The translations under genes were made by a program, and so were the position numbers. The notes under the pieces were generated by a model. That model ran no database searches. It saw nothing but the letters and a program-made list of their open reading frames with translations, and was not told where the DNA came from. A stretch of DNA of 11,370 bases from an uncultured Lachnospiraceae bacterium (lineage in GTDB: Bacteria > Bacillota > Clostridia > Lachnospirales > Lachnospiraceae), in NCBI GenBank assembly GCA_902796695.1, contig CADBQE010000021.1, positions 1 to 11,370 of the forward strand, given 5' to 3'. Position 1 is the first letter of the stretch, and each line of letters begins with the position of its first letter. This document shows, piece by piece, positions 1-6,671 of the stretch.

Positions 1-285
1 GCCCGCTTTGGGATGGATGCCTACGGGAATGCCGCGGCCGTTGTCCACGACCGTGACGGAGCCGTCCTTGTTCAGCTCCACCTGGATCTCCGTGCAGAAG
101 CCTGCCAGCGCTTCATCCACCGCATTGTCCACGATCTCGTAGACCAGGTGATGAAGGCCCCGGGACGAGGTGGTGCCGATATACATGCCCGGACGCTTGC
201 GGACCGCTTCCAGCCCTTCCAGGATCTGGATCTGATCCGCTGTATATTCCTGCAGACCCTCCTGCAATTTGCTCATTTCACTCAT
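1..285 (-). CDS. gyrB: DNA gyrase subunit B, N-terminal part (cut by window edge)
   Basis: GyrB is the ATPase subunit of DNA gyrase, which introduces negative supercoils ahead of the replication fork. Only the first 95 codons are present; the frame is open to the window edge. They contain the start of the GHKL ATPase fold: EGLEAVRKRPGMYIG (about residues 23-37), the Bergerat N-box YEIVDNAVDEAL (49-60, with the expected catalytic Glu50 and Mg-binding Asn54), and VVDNGRGIPVGIH (79-91, Asp81 contacting adenine in the family). The ATG at 285-283 is preceded by GGAGG with a 7-base spacer. It overlaps the recF stop by 4 bp (ATGA), so translation is probably coupled. ParE would look similar over this stretch, but the position next to recF near dnaA is that of gyrB. 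Confidence 0.95.
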   Translation of the reverse strand, partial: MSEMSKLQEGLQEYTADQIQILEGLEAVRKRPGMYIGTTSSRGLHHLVYEIVDNAVDEALAGFCTEIQVELNKDGSVTVVDNGRGIPVGIHPKAG

Positions 286-1370
286 GTATCATCCTCCGTT
301 AAGGTTCCTTTCGTCACTTTCCACTTCTTGTCCGCCCGGACCTGGCGGCGTACGAAATCGTCCAGCCCCGTACAGGTCAGGAAGGTCTGGATGCCGCTTA
401 AGCTCCCCAGCAGTTTTTCCTGTCTTCCCGCATCCAGTTCGGACAGCACGTCGTCCAGCAAGAGGATCGGCGGCTCTCCGCGTTTCTGTTTTACCAGCCC
501 GATCTCCGCCAGCTTCATGGACAGGGCGGTGGTCCGCTGCTGCCCCTGAGAGCCGAAATGCTTCACATCGATGCCGTTTATGGCAAATTCCATTTCATCC
601 CGCTGGGGACCGATCAGCGTGCTGCCCTGCGATAAGTCCCTGTCACGGGTGAGGAACAGTTTTTCCTCCATCCGGCCCATTTCCGCGCCGGGTACGTAGC
701 GGATCCGAAGGTCTTCCTTTCCGTCCGTCAGTTCGCGGTGGATCCCCTGTACGATTTCTTCCAGTTCTTCCGTGAACGACCGGCGGGCCGTCATCAGCCG
801 TTCCCCGGCGGCGGCCAGGCGCGTGTCGTAGGCGTCCAGCAGCGAGCCGTAATCCCTGTTTTCCCGCATTTCCTTGAGCAGGGCATTCCGCTGCGTCAGG
901 GTCCTTTTGTAATCCATCAGGTCCCGGGTATAGGCGCCGTCCAGCTGGCAGAGTTCCACATTCATAAAGGTGCGGCGCTCCACCGGGGCGCTTTTGATGA
1001 TCTTCAGGTCCTCCGGCGAGAAAAATACCACGTGGAACAGCCCCAGAAGATCCGACATTTTCCGCAGCGGAACATTGTTCACCTGCACTTCCCGCTTCTT
1101 TTCCCGGTTCAGGTGCAGGTCGATCCGGGTGCCGATGCCTTTGCTTTCCACATCCAGCCGGATATGGGCTTCGTCCGAGCCGAACGCGATCATTTCCCTG
1201 TCCTTCGCGCCTCGGTGCGACGAGGCCGTGGCGCACAGATAGACTGCCTCCAGCAGATTGGTCTTACCCTGGGCGTTGTCTCCGTAAAGAAGATTGATGC
1301 CCGGCGCCGGCTCCATCCGGAGGCCCGAATAACTGCGGAATTGTATCAGGGAGACGGATCTTACAAGCAT
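282..1370 (-). CDS. recF: DNA replication and repair protein RecF
   Basis: RecF is an SMC-like ABC ATPase that binds DNA at single-strand/double-strand junctions and, with RecO and RecR, helps load RecA onto gaps. The 362-residue product has the expected length. It shows Walker A GDNAQGKTN (30-38), an ABC signature GSQGQQRT (273-280), Walker B ILLLDD (302-307) and D-loop SELD (310-313). I chose the ATG at 1370 (MLVRSVSLIQF) over the upstream in-frame ATG at 1421, because the RecF fold begins here and the longer form would add an atypical basic leader lying inside the S4 gene. No strong ribosome binding site is visible at this start. The gene overlaps the end of the S4 gene by 10 bp and shares ATGA with gyrB, so it is probably translated by coupling. 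Confidence 0.95.
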   Translation of the reverse strand: MLVRSVSLIQFRSYSGLRMEPAPGINLLYGDNAQGKTNLLEAVYLCATASSHRGAKDREMIAFGSDEAHIRLDVESKGIGTRIDLHLNREKKREVQVNNVPLRKMSDLLGLFHVVFFSPEDLKIIKSAPVERRTFMNVELCQLDGAYTRDLMDYKRTLTQRNALLKEMRENRDYGSLLDAYDTRLAAAGERLMTARRSFTEELEEIVQGIHRELTDGKEDLRIRYVPGAEMGRMEEKLFLTRDRDLSQGSTLIGPQRDEMEFAINGIDVKHFGSQGQQRTTALSMKLAEIGLVKQKRGEPPILLLDDVLSELDAGRQEKLLGSLSGIQTFLTCTGLDDFVRRQVRADKKWKVTKGTLTEDDT

Positions 1371-1570
1371 TTGACCGTGACTTGCTTTCCGCCGCAGGCG
1401 ATGACATCGCCGGGACGGCATTTGCGTCCCCGGCGGGTATCGATTTCTCCGTTGACGGTCACGGCGCCCTGCGCGATCATTTCCTTCGCTTCCGCGCCGT
1501 TTTCCGCCAGGCCGGCCAGTTTCAGAGCCTGCCCGAGTTTGATGAATTCATCTTTGATCGTAATTTCCAT
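1361..1570 (-). CDS. Small S4-domain RNA-binding protein (YaaA/RlbA-like)
   Basis: A 69-residue protein that is essentially a single S4 domain, the RNA-binding fold also found in ribosomal protein S4, pseudouridine synthases and tyrosyl-tRNA synthetase. The typical core is visible: IKLGQALKLAGLAENGAEAK, then MIAQGAVTVNGEIDTRRGRK, and a final strand CRPGDVIACGGKQVTV. In Bacillus the equivalent gene between dnaN and recF is yaaA; a ribosome-assembly role has been suggested for this family, but the sequence here shows only RNA-binding potential. The ATG at 1570 has AAGGAAAG upstream. It lies 22 bp after dnaN and its last codons overlap the recF start (ATGCTTGTAA), so it probably belongs to the dnaN-recF-gyrB transcript. 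Confidence 0.88.
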   Translation of the reverse strand: MEITIKDEFIKLGQALKLAGLAENGAEAKEMIAQGAVTVNGEIDTRRGRKCRPGDVIACGGKQVTVKCL

Positions 1571-1592
1571 GTCTTTCCTTCGCGCCGGCTGC

Positions 1593-2702
1593 TTAACGGG
1601 TCACAAAATTCACGGGCAGCACCAGATAAATATAGGTGCTCTCCTCATCCCGGATAAAGCCCGGCGCCCGGGAATTGGTCAGATACAGGTTGATATTTTC
1701 ATCCTCGATGGCTTTCAGCGCATCGATCAGGAAGCGCGGGTTAAAGCCGATCATCAGATTGCTGCCTTCTTTTTCCGCCTCCACCTTCTCGGTCATGGAA
1801 CCGATATTGGACGTAAGGCTCAAGGTCATGCCCTGATCCGTAATATCCAGAATGACCGGCTTCTTGTCGCTTTCCCGCACAAAGGTCATGGAGCGGTCGA
1901 TGGCGGCCAGGAAGTCCCGGCGGTTCAAGGTCAGGCGGGTTTCGAAATTATTGGTGATCATCTGGTCGATCCGGAAGTAATCGCCGTCGATCAGCCGGCT
2001 CACCAGCGTAGTGTCTTCGAACGAGAACAGGATATGGTTGCGGCCCAGGTAGATCTCCACATTTTTCTGGGAATCCCCGGATAAAATGCGGCTGATGTCG
2101 TTTAAGGTCTTGCCCGGAACGATGACGGACTTGTTCTCATAGTATTCGTTCAGCACGCAGTAGCGGATCGCGATGCGGTAGCCGTCCACGGCCGCCACGC
2201 GCAGGACGTTGTTTTTGATCTCGAACAGCTCGCCGGTCATCATTTTGTTGCTGTCGTTCGGCGCGGTGCAGAAGATCGTCTTTTCAATGATATTCTTGAG
2301 GCTCAGCTGGGAGATGACGACGGGAGTTCCCTTGTCCAGCGTCGGCATTCCGATGAAGTCCTCTCCGTTGTTGCCGGCCAGGTTCTGCACGCTGGCGCCG
2401 GAACTGATAATGACGTTCAGGTTGCTTTCCACTTTGATGTGGATCTCTTCCTCCGGCATTTTCTTGATAATATCGGAGAAAATGCGGGAGTCCAGGGCAA
2501 TTTTGCCCTCTTCGATGATCGTTCCGCTCACTTCGGTGCGGATCGCCATCTCCATATCGTTGGCCATCAGGCTGATCTTCCCGTTTTTGGCTTCCAGCAG
2601 GAAGCATTCCAGGATAGGCAGTGTGGTGCGGGTGGGAACAGCCTTGCCGGCGGCGTTGATGGCCTGGATCATTTTTTGCCGGGACAGGAAAATATCTAAC
2701 AT
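1593..2702 (-). CDS. dnaN: DNA polymerase III beta subunit (sliding clamp)
   Basis: DnaN forms the ring-shaped homodimer that clamps DNA polymerase III and many other partners to DNA. The 369-residue product matches family length and carries the three-fold repeated clamp domain. Recognisable parts are the N-terminal RQKMIQAINAAGKAVPTRTTLPILE (about 8-32), the AAVDGYRIA motif in the middle domain, and the C-terminal YIYLVLPVNFVTR; the family C-terminus forms part of the hydrophobic pocket for clamp-binding peptides. The ATG at 2702 has AAAGGAG five bases upstream. The gene lies 233 bp downstream of dnaA with a candidate promoter of its own in the gap, and is followed closely by the S4 gene. 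Confidence 0.97.
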   Translation of the reverse strand: MLDIFLSRQKMIQAINAAGKAVPTRTTLPILECFLLEAKNGKISLMANDMEMAIRTEVSGTIIEEGKIALDSRIFSDIIKKMPEEEIHIKVESNLNVIISSGASVQNLAGNNGEDFIGMPTLDKGTPVVISQLSLKNIIEKTIFCTAPNDSNKMMTGELFEIKNNVLRVAAVDGYRIAIRYCVLNEYYENKSVIVPGKTLNDISRILSGDSQKNVEIYLGRNHILFSFEDTTLVSRLIDGDYFRIDQMITNNFETRLTLNRRDFLAAIDRSMTFVRESDKKPVILDITDQGMTLSLTSNIGSMTEKVEAEKEGSNLMIGFNPRFLIDALKAIEDENINLYLTNSRAPGFIRDEESTYIYLVLPVNFVTR

Positions 2703-2935
2703 GACGGCTCCTTTTATAGTGGTACTTAATGATGATTATTATAAAGGCGGTGGATTTGTTGAAAAGCTGCCTTTACCGTTGTGCTGCCTGCGAAAACGCA
2801 GGGGAGAAAAGGGTGCGTGCCCCGTGGGGAACGGGAGGATAACCGGCGGGATGTCAACAGGCGTTTCGGAGGCTCTCTTTTCCCGGGCAGGTTATGCCCG
2901 GCCATCCCGGATTTATCCCCGTGCAAATGTGGATA
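2703..2935. other. dnaA-dnaN intergenic region, possible second origin half
   Basis: No gene is seen in these 233 bp. Reading toward dnaN they contain a one-mismatch DnaA box (ATATCCACA on the minus strand, 2928-2936, touching the dnaA stop codon), a 6-bp-stem hairpin (CCGGGC 2883-2888 / GCCCGG 2896-2901), a perfect CCTGCG-AAAA-CGCAGG hairpin (2787-2802), and an AT-rich stretch with triplet periodicity (ATGATGATTATTATAAA, about 2729-2745). Neither hairpin is followed by a T-tract on the minus strand, so neither looks like an intrinsic terminator for dnaA. In Bacillus subtilis the DNA unwinding element lies between dnaA and dnaN. This gap could play the same role, but the boxes here are much weaker than those upstream of dnaA. 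Confidence 0.4.
2738..2765 (-). promoter_or_regulatory. Candidate dnaN promoter
   Basis: On the minus strand a perfect -10 TATAAT (2743-2738) is preceded, after a 16-bp spacer, by TTTTCA (2765-2760), a 4/6 match to the -35 consensus. Transcription would begin near 2731, giving a leader of about 28 bases before the dnaN ATG with its AAAGGAG site. The -10 lies inside the AT-rich stretch that could also be an unwinding element, so part of the match may reflect base composition. Confidence 0.5.
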
Positions 2936-4264
2936 TCAGGGGTTGATCTTCTTCCGCAGGATGTCCAGGGTGGTTTTGAGGGCGCTGTCCGTGCGGAGGC
3001 GTTCCTGGATCTTCTTTTTGCCGTACAGGACGGTGGAATGATCGCGGCCTCCCAGAAACAGGCCGATCTTGTCGGAAGGGGTCTGCGTCATTTCCCGGGC
3101 CAGATACATGACGATCTGGCGGGGCAGAACGATCTCCGCATCCTTTTTCTGGGAAATGATGTCGGAGGAAGGAATGCCGAAATGGTTGGAGACCATCTCG
3201 AATATATAAGGAAGAGTTACTTCGCGCGGCGTGTCCGGATTGATCTGGTCGCGCAGCGCTTCCTCGGCCAGGGCCAGATTGATGGGCCGCATGTTGACGC
3301 GCGAATACGCGACGACCTTGGTCAGGGCCCCTTCCAGCTCCCGGATGTTGGATTTGATGTGGGAAGCGATATAATTGATCACTTCGTTGTCGATGTTGTA
3401 CCCGGCGATCTCCTCTTTTTTGCGCAGGATGGCCATGCGGGTCTCAAAATCCGGCAGGCCGATGTCCACGGTCAGGCCCTGCTCAAAGCGCGTGCGCAGC
3501 CGCTCCTCCAGGTTGTCGATCTCCTTCGGGGGACGGTCGCTGGAGAGCACGATCTGCTTGCCGTTTTCATACAGGCTGTTGAAGGTATGGAAGAGCTGCT
3601 CCTGCGTGCTTTCTTTTTTGGAGATGAACTGGATGTCATCAATCAGCAGAATGTCCACATTCCGGTATTTTTCCTTGAATTCCTCCACCGTATAGTTGTC
3701 GGGCGAGATGGAGGAAATGTAGTCATTCAGAAACTTTTCGAACGTGACGTACAGGACCCGGAATTTGGGGTTGTTTTTCAGAATATGGTGGGCGATGGAC
3801 TGCATCAGGTGCGTTTTGCCCAGGCCGGCGCCGCCGTAAATATAGAGGGGATTGTATTCCTCTCCGGGATATTCCGCCACCGTAACGGAGGCCGCGTGCG
3901 CGACCATGTTGTTCTGACCCACCACAAAGGAATCGAAGGTGTAGCGGGCGTTCAGGTTGGCAATGCTGAAATCGTAGGAAGATTTCCGGGTCTGCTCCGT
4001 GCTGTCCCGGGATGTGACGATGCTGATCTCGCAGGCAATGCCGGTCAGTTCTTCTATCACATAGCGGAAGAAGGAAGCATAGCGTTTATAGACGAAATCC
4101 GCGGAAGCCTTGTCTCCGGGATAGTAAATCTTCAGCCGGCCGTTCTCAAGGGATAGGGGTTCGAGCGGGGAGATCCAGGTGCGGTAGCCGACTTCGCTCA
4201 GCTCCTTGCCTTCCCGGACTCCGTCCAGAATATCGGCCCAGCGCTCTTTAATTTTTTCAAACAT
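2936..4264 (-). CDS. dnaA: Chromosomal replication initiator protein DnaA
   Basis: DnaA binds 9-bp boxes at oriC, oligomerises with ATP and opens the duplex for helicase loading; it also acts as a transcription factor. The 442-residue protein shows all four domains: domain I (about 1-80), a short linker with SYDFS (96-100), and an AAA+ domain with Walker A GGAGLGKT (144-151), Walker B ILLIDD (205-210), the RLRTRFEQGL arginine-finger region (256-264) and sensor-2 SNIRELEGAL (305-314). The DNA-binding domain IV contains GLFLGGRDHSTVLYGKKKI (401-419), the DnaA signature with Ser in place of the common Thr. I chose the ATG at 4264 (MFEKIKERW) because AAAGAGG lies just upstream and domain I starts there; an in-frame ATG at 4315 would lie upstream of the inferred transcription start. 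It is divergent from rpmH across oriC. Confidence 0.97.
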   Translation of the reverse strand: MFEKIKERWADILDGVREGKELSEVGYRTWISPLEPLSLENGRLKIYYPGDKASADFVYKRYASFFRYVIEELTGIACEISIVTSRDSTEQTRKSSYDFSIANLNARYTFDSFVVGQNNMVAHAASVTVAEYPGEEYNPLYIYGGAGLGKTHLMQSIAHHILKNNPKFRVLYVTFEKFLNDYISSISPDNYTVEEFKEKYRNVDILLIDDIQFISKKESTQEQLFHTFNSLYENGKQIVLSSDRPPKEIDNLEERLRTRFEQGLTVDIGLPDFETRMAILRKKEEIAGYNIDNEVINYIASHIKSNIRELEGALTKVVAYSRVNMRPINLALAEEALRDQINPDTPREVTLPYIFEMVSNHFGIPSSDIISQKKDAEIVLPRQIVMYLAREMTQTPSDKIGLFLGGRDHSTVLYGKKKIQERLRTDSALKTTLDILRKKINP

Positions 4265-4310
4265 AAAAAACCTCTTTCGGATCAAAATGGCATCCGAACC
4301 GGACCCGTCT

Positions 4311-4339
4311 ATCATAGCAAAAAGTGGATAAATTTACAA
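4311..4339 (-). promoter_or_regulatory. dnaA promoter with a DnaA box in its spacer
   Basis: On the minus strand a -35 TTGTAA (4339-4334) and a -10 TATGAT (4316-4311) are separated by exactly 17 bp, a good sigma-A-type promoter. Transcription would start near 4304, about 40 bases before the dnaA ATG. A DnaA box variant, TTATCCACT (4331-4323), lies entirely inside the spacer. Bound DnaA would cover the promoter, which implies negative autoregulation (inference; dnaA autoregulation is established in other bacteria). Confidence 0.75.
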
Positions 4340-4580
4340 GATTTTCGCGAAAATAATCAATTTCCGGCGTCCGATTGTGGATAAAATCCGAGGGCATAAC
4401 CCCGTATTTCCGGGTTTCATGCACAGAAAACCACGGGTTATCCACCAAAAATCGGAAGAACCGGATAAAAAAAGGCCGATAAACAGGGTATTTTTAAGAT
4501 TTATCCACTTTATCCACAATACCGGGAGGATAAAAAATGAGGATAGAAAAACGGAAAAGTTATCCACAGGGTTATTCACA
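4323..4580. other. oriC: oriC: cluster of seven DnaA boxes
   Basis: The dnaA-rpmH gap (4265-4742) holds no credible gene but has seven matches or near-matches to the DnaA box TTATCCACA. Minus strand: TTATCCACT 4323-4331 and TTATCCACA 4376-4384. Plus strand: TTATCCACC 4438-4446, TTATCCACT 4501-4509, TTATCCACA 4510-4518, TTATCCACA 4560-4568 and TTATTCACA 4572-4580. Boxes at 4501-4518 abut head-to-tail without spacing; the last two are 3 bp apart. The boxes nearest dnaA point toward dnaA and those nearest rpmH point toward rpmH. AT-rich stretches at about 4335-4366 and 4463-4500 are candidate unwinding elements. The switch from minus-strand to plus-strand genes here also supports bidirectional replication from this point. 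Confidence 0.9.
4341..4354. promoter_or_regulatory. 14-bp perfect palindrome upstream of the dnaA -35
   Basis: ATTTTCGCGAAAAT is a perfect 14-bp palindrome in AT-rich DNA, one base upstream of the dnaA -35 hexamer (4334-4339) and between two DnaA boxes. The placement fits a dimeric regulator that controls dnaA or an origin-binding factor. I do not recognise it as the site of a particular regulator. Confidence 0.4.
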
Positions 4581-4663
4581 TTTTGTTCAGGTATTTCCGA
4601 TATTTACCGGGGTCGAAAAAGCGGGATTTGCTTTGTCCCTGCGGCATTTCAAGAAAAAATCGC

Positions 4664-4692
4664 TTGACGGCGCAGGCTTTCTTCTATATAAT
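4664..4692 (+). promoter_or_regulatory. rpmH operon promoter
   Basis: TTGACG (4664-4669) and a perfect TATAAT (4687-4692) are separated by 17 bp, a near-consensus sigma-A-type promoter. Transcription would start near 4699, about 44 bases before the rpmH ATG. The rpmH ribosome binding site AAGGAGG (4727-4733) is also near-perfect. Together they indicate strong expression, as expected for a ribosomal protein gene. Confidence 0.85.
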
Positions 4693-4742
4693 ACACAATG
4701 CGCTTTTTTCAGGAAGCAGCTTTGATAAGGAGGAACGGTCTC

Positions 4743-4877
4743 ATGAAAATGACATTTCAGCCCAAGCGGGTATCGGACAAGCGTGTCCACGGTTTCCGCG
4801 CCAGAATGAAAACGGCGAACGGCAGAAAGGTCCTGGCGGCCCGCAGAGCCAAAGGCAGAGCGAAGATCGCATTTTAA
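4743..4877 (+). CDS. rpmH: 50S ribosomal protein L34
   Basis: A 44-residue, highly basic protein, the usual size for bL34, a small component of the large ribosomal subunit. Family hallmarks are the MKMTFQPKR start, the HGFRARMKTANGRKVLAARR core and the RAKGRAKIAF end. The ATG at 4743 follows AAGGAGG with a 9-base spacer. It is the first gene rightward from oriC, under a strong promoter, and leads into rnpA after 44 bp, the arrangement seen in most bacteria. The gene is below the size that simple open-reading-frame scans usually report. Confidence 0.97.
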   Translation: MKMTFQPKRVSDKRVHGFRARMKTANGRKVLAARRAKGRAKIAF

Positions 4878-4921
4878 GGCCGCTCAGGTGGTCTTATTTT
4901 TACGAGGAAAGCAGCTGACAT

Positions 4922-5284
4922 ATGCATGACCTCAGACCTTTGCCCGCGCTGAAAAGCAAATCGGATTTTGCCGGCGTCTACCGGAACGGAAAGGCGTACG
5001 GCAGCAGACTCCTGGTCCTGTATATTTATGAATCGGAAAAAGGACAGGAAGCTGGTCGACTCGGAATTTCGATCAGCAAAAAGGTGGGGAACAGTGTGGA
5101 AAGACACCGGCTTCGCCGCCTGATCAGGGAGAGCTTCCGCCTTAGAAAATCGGAATGGGCCGCCGCGGATTACTGTGTTGTGGCCCGCAGGGAAGCAGCC
5201 GGAAAAAGCTTTCGGGAAATTGAAGACTGTCTGCTTTATCTGGGAAAAAAGTCAGAAACCTGGTATGAGGGTGAGATGCCATGA
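4922..5284 (+). CDS. rnpA: Ribonuclease P protein component
   Basis: RnpA is the protein subunit of RNase P, which helps the catalytic RNA bind pre-tRNA and remove its 5' leader. The 120-residue product has the family features: the aromatic-rich start LKSKSDFAGVYRNGKAYGSRLL (10-31), and the RNR-type motif in SKKVGNSVERHRLRRLIRESFR (52-73), with RHRLRRLIRE as the conserved basic helix. The ATG at 4922 has GAGGAA upstream with a slightly long spacer. It follows rpmH closely and its last four bases (ATGA) contain the yidD start, so the two are probably translationally coupled. Confidence 0.95.
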   Translation: MHDLRPLPALKSKSDFAGVYRNGKAYGSRLLVLYIYESEKGQEAGRLGISISKKVGNSVERHRLRRLIRESFRLRKSEWAAADYCVVARREAAGKSFREIEDCLLYLGKKSETWYEGEMP

Positions 5285-5544
5285 AACGTATGCTGATCGC
5301 ACCGATCCGTTTTTATCAGAAGCGCATCTCGCCCTTAAAACCCTCCGGAACCTGCAAATACATCCCTACCTGCTCGGAATATGCTGTCCAGGCCCTGGAA
5401 AAGCACGGAGCATTCAAAGGGACTGTTTTGGCTGTCTGGAGAATTTTGCGTTGTAATCCTTTTTCAGAGGGAGGTCTGGATCCCGTTCCGGAGGAATGGC
5501 CGGGAAAACGGGTCTCCCGCCGTGATTTTCGGAGGAAAGTATGA
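5281..5544 (+). CDS. yidD: Membrane protein insertion efficiency factor YidD
   Basis: An 87-residue member of the YidD (haemolytic-domain) family. YidD is reported to assist YidC-dependent insertion of membrane proteins and associates with the inner membrane through an amphipathic N-terminal helix. The hallmark residues are all present: IRFYQKRISP (9-18), the cysteine-rich GTCKYIPTCSEYA (23-35, Cys25 and Cys31), HG (42-43), RILRCNPFSEGGLDPVP (54-70, Cys58). It overlaps rnpA by 4 bp at its start and yidC by 4 bp at its end, so rnpA-yidD-yidC form a coupled chain. Confidence 0.95.
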   Translation: MKRMLIAPIRFYQKRISPLKPSGTCKYIPTCSEYAVQALEKHGAFKGTVLAVWRILRCNPFSEGGLDPVPEEWPGKRVSRRDFRRKV

Positions 5545-6656
5545 ATCCACTCTTTTTGCTGACGGCGGAAGCCGCGGCAAATACCCCGCAGACCTTTTTT
5601 TACGAAAACTGGTTCTTTGTGAAGCCGTTCATCTGGGTATTCGGCCAGATCATGAACGGCATTATGTGGCTGCTCGATCAGGTGGGCATCTACAATATCG
5701 CGCTCTGCATCGTTTTATTTACGGTCATCACCAAAATGCTGCTGCTCCCCTTCACGATCAAGCAGCAGAAGACCGCCCGGATGCAGGCTATCATCAATCC
5801 CGAGATCCAGGCACTTCAGAAGAAGTACCAGGGCAAGACCGACGCGGTCTCCCGTCAGAAAATGTACGAAGAGCAGCAGGCCATCCAGCAGAAATACGGC
5901 GTTTCCATGTTTTCCGGCTGCCTGCCCATGCTGCTGCAGATGCCTATCCTGTTCGCGCTGTATCCCGTAATTTACCGGATGAGAGAATATGTAAGCCATT
6001 ATAAGGTGCTGGAACAAAAACTGAGCACCGAAACCTGGAACAGCATGTGGCAGTTACTGGGCATCAATCTGCAGGAAGCGCCGGGCTGGCGCATCACGCC
6101 TGCCATCCTGATCCCCATTTTAGTGGCCGTTACCCAGTATCTGTCCACCAAGCTGCTCACCTCCCGTCAGAATGCGTCCGGTCAGCAGAATGACGCCATG
6201 GGCGCCATGAAGAGCATGAACTACATCATGCCGATCATGCTGGGCGTGATGGCGGTGTCCTTCCCCGCATTCCTGGGCTGGTACTGGCTGATCCAGTCCC
6301 TGGTCATGGCTGTTCAGCAGCTGGTGATCAACAAGCATCTGGACAAGAAATCCACGGAAGAACTGATCAGGGAAAACGTGGAAAAAGCCAATAAAAAGCG
6401 CGCCCGCAAGGGACTGCCGCCCATTTCCGAAAAGGCCAACATGTCCACCCGCCAGATGGGCAGCGTCAGCACGAGCGGCGTAGCCAGCCGTGCGGCGGCC
6501 GCCAAGAAAACGGATTACTCCGGCCTGAGCAAAGAAGAAAAAGAAGCCATGGTCAAGGAATCCACGGATTACTATACCAAGAAGGCGGCGGCGCCGGGCT
6601 CCCTGGCGGCCAAGGCCAATATGGTGCGGGACTACAACGAAAGAAACAAGAAATAA
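5541..6656 (+). CDS. yidC: Membrane protein insertase YidC/Oxa1 family
   Basis: YidC inserts and folds proteins in the cytoplasmic membrane, alone or with SecYEG. The 371-residue protein has the five-helix Oxa1 core: hydrophobic segments at about 30-48, 51-72, 126-146, 184-203 and 226-262, with a charged cytoplasmic loop (about 73-120) between the second and third segments. A basic residue, Lys65 in ITKMLLLPFTIKQQK, sits where other Gram-positive YidC proteins have the groove Arg. The protein lacks the large periplasmic domain of E. coli YidC, and I see no lipoprotein cysteine motif at its N-terminus. A long basic tail (about 264-371) could contact the ribosome. The ATG at 5541 has GGAGG five bases upstream. 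Confidence 0.95.
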   Translation: MNPLFLLTAEAAANTPQTFFYENWFFVKPFIWVFGQIMNGIMWLLDQVGIYNIALCIVLFTVITKMLLLPFTIKQQKTARMQAIINPEIQALQKKYQGKTDAVSRQKMYEEQQAIQQKYGVSMFSGCLPMLLQMPILFALYPVIYRMREYVSHYKVLEQKLSTETWNSMWQLLGINLQEAPGWRITPAILIPILVAVTQYLSTKLLTSRQNASGQQNDAMGAMKSMNYIMPIMLGVMAVSFPAFLGWYWLIQSLVMAVQQLVINKHLDKKSTEELIRENVEKANKKRARKGLPPISEKANMSTRQMGSVSTSGVASRAAAAKKTDYSGLSKEEKEAMVKESTDYYTKKAAAPGSLAAKANMVRDYNERNKK

Positions 6657-6671
6657 CAGAGAAGGACCGAT

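Noticed and set aside
738..2084. Long plus-strand open frame (448 codons) opposite recF, the S4 gene and dnaN
   Set aside because: It runs antisense across three well-recognised genes, has no family features, and is the kind of shadow frame common in GC-rich coding DNA.
2883..2901. CCGGGC/GCCCGG hairpin as a dnaA terminator
   Set aside because: Its 3' side on the minus strand is GGAAAAGAG, with no run of T residues.
2894..4156. Long plus-strand open frame (420 codons) opposite dnaA
   Set aside because: It is entirely antisense to dnaA, whose domains are all recognisable; it shows no motif of its own.
4611..4617. GGTCGAA as a Spo0A box overlapping oriC
   Set aside because: One mismatch to the 7-bp consensus is expected by chance, and nothing else in the window shows that the organism sporulates.
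4377..4725. Short open frames inside oriC
   Set aside because: They cover DnaA boxes and promoter elements and encode low-complexity sequence without any family character.
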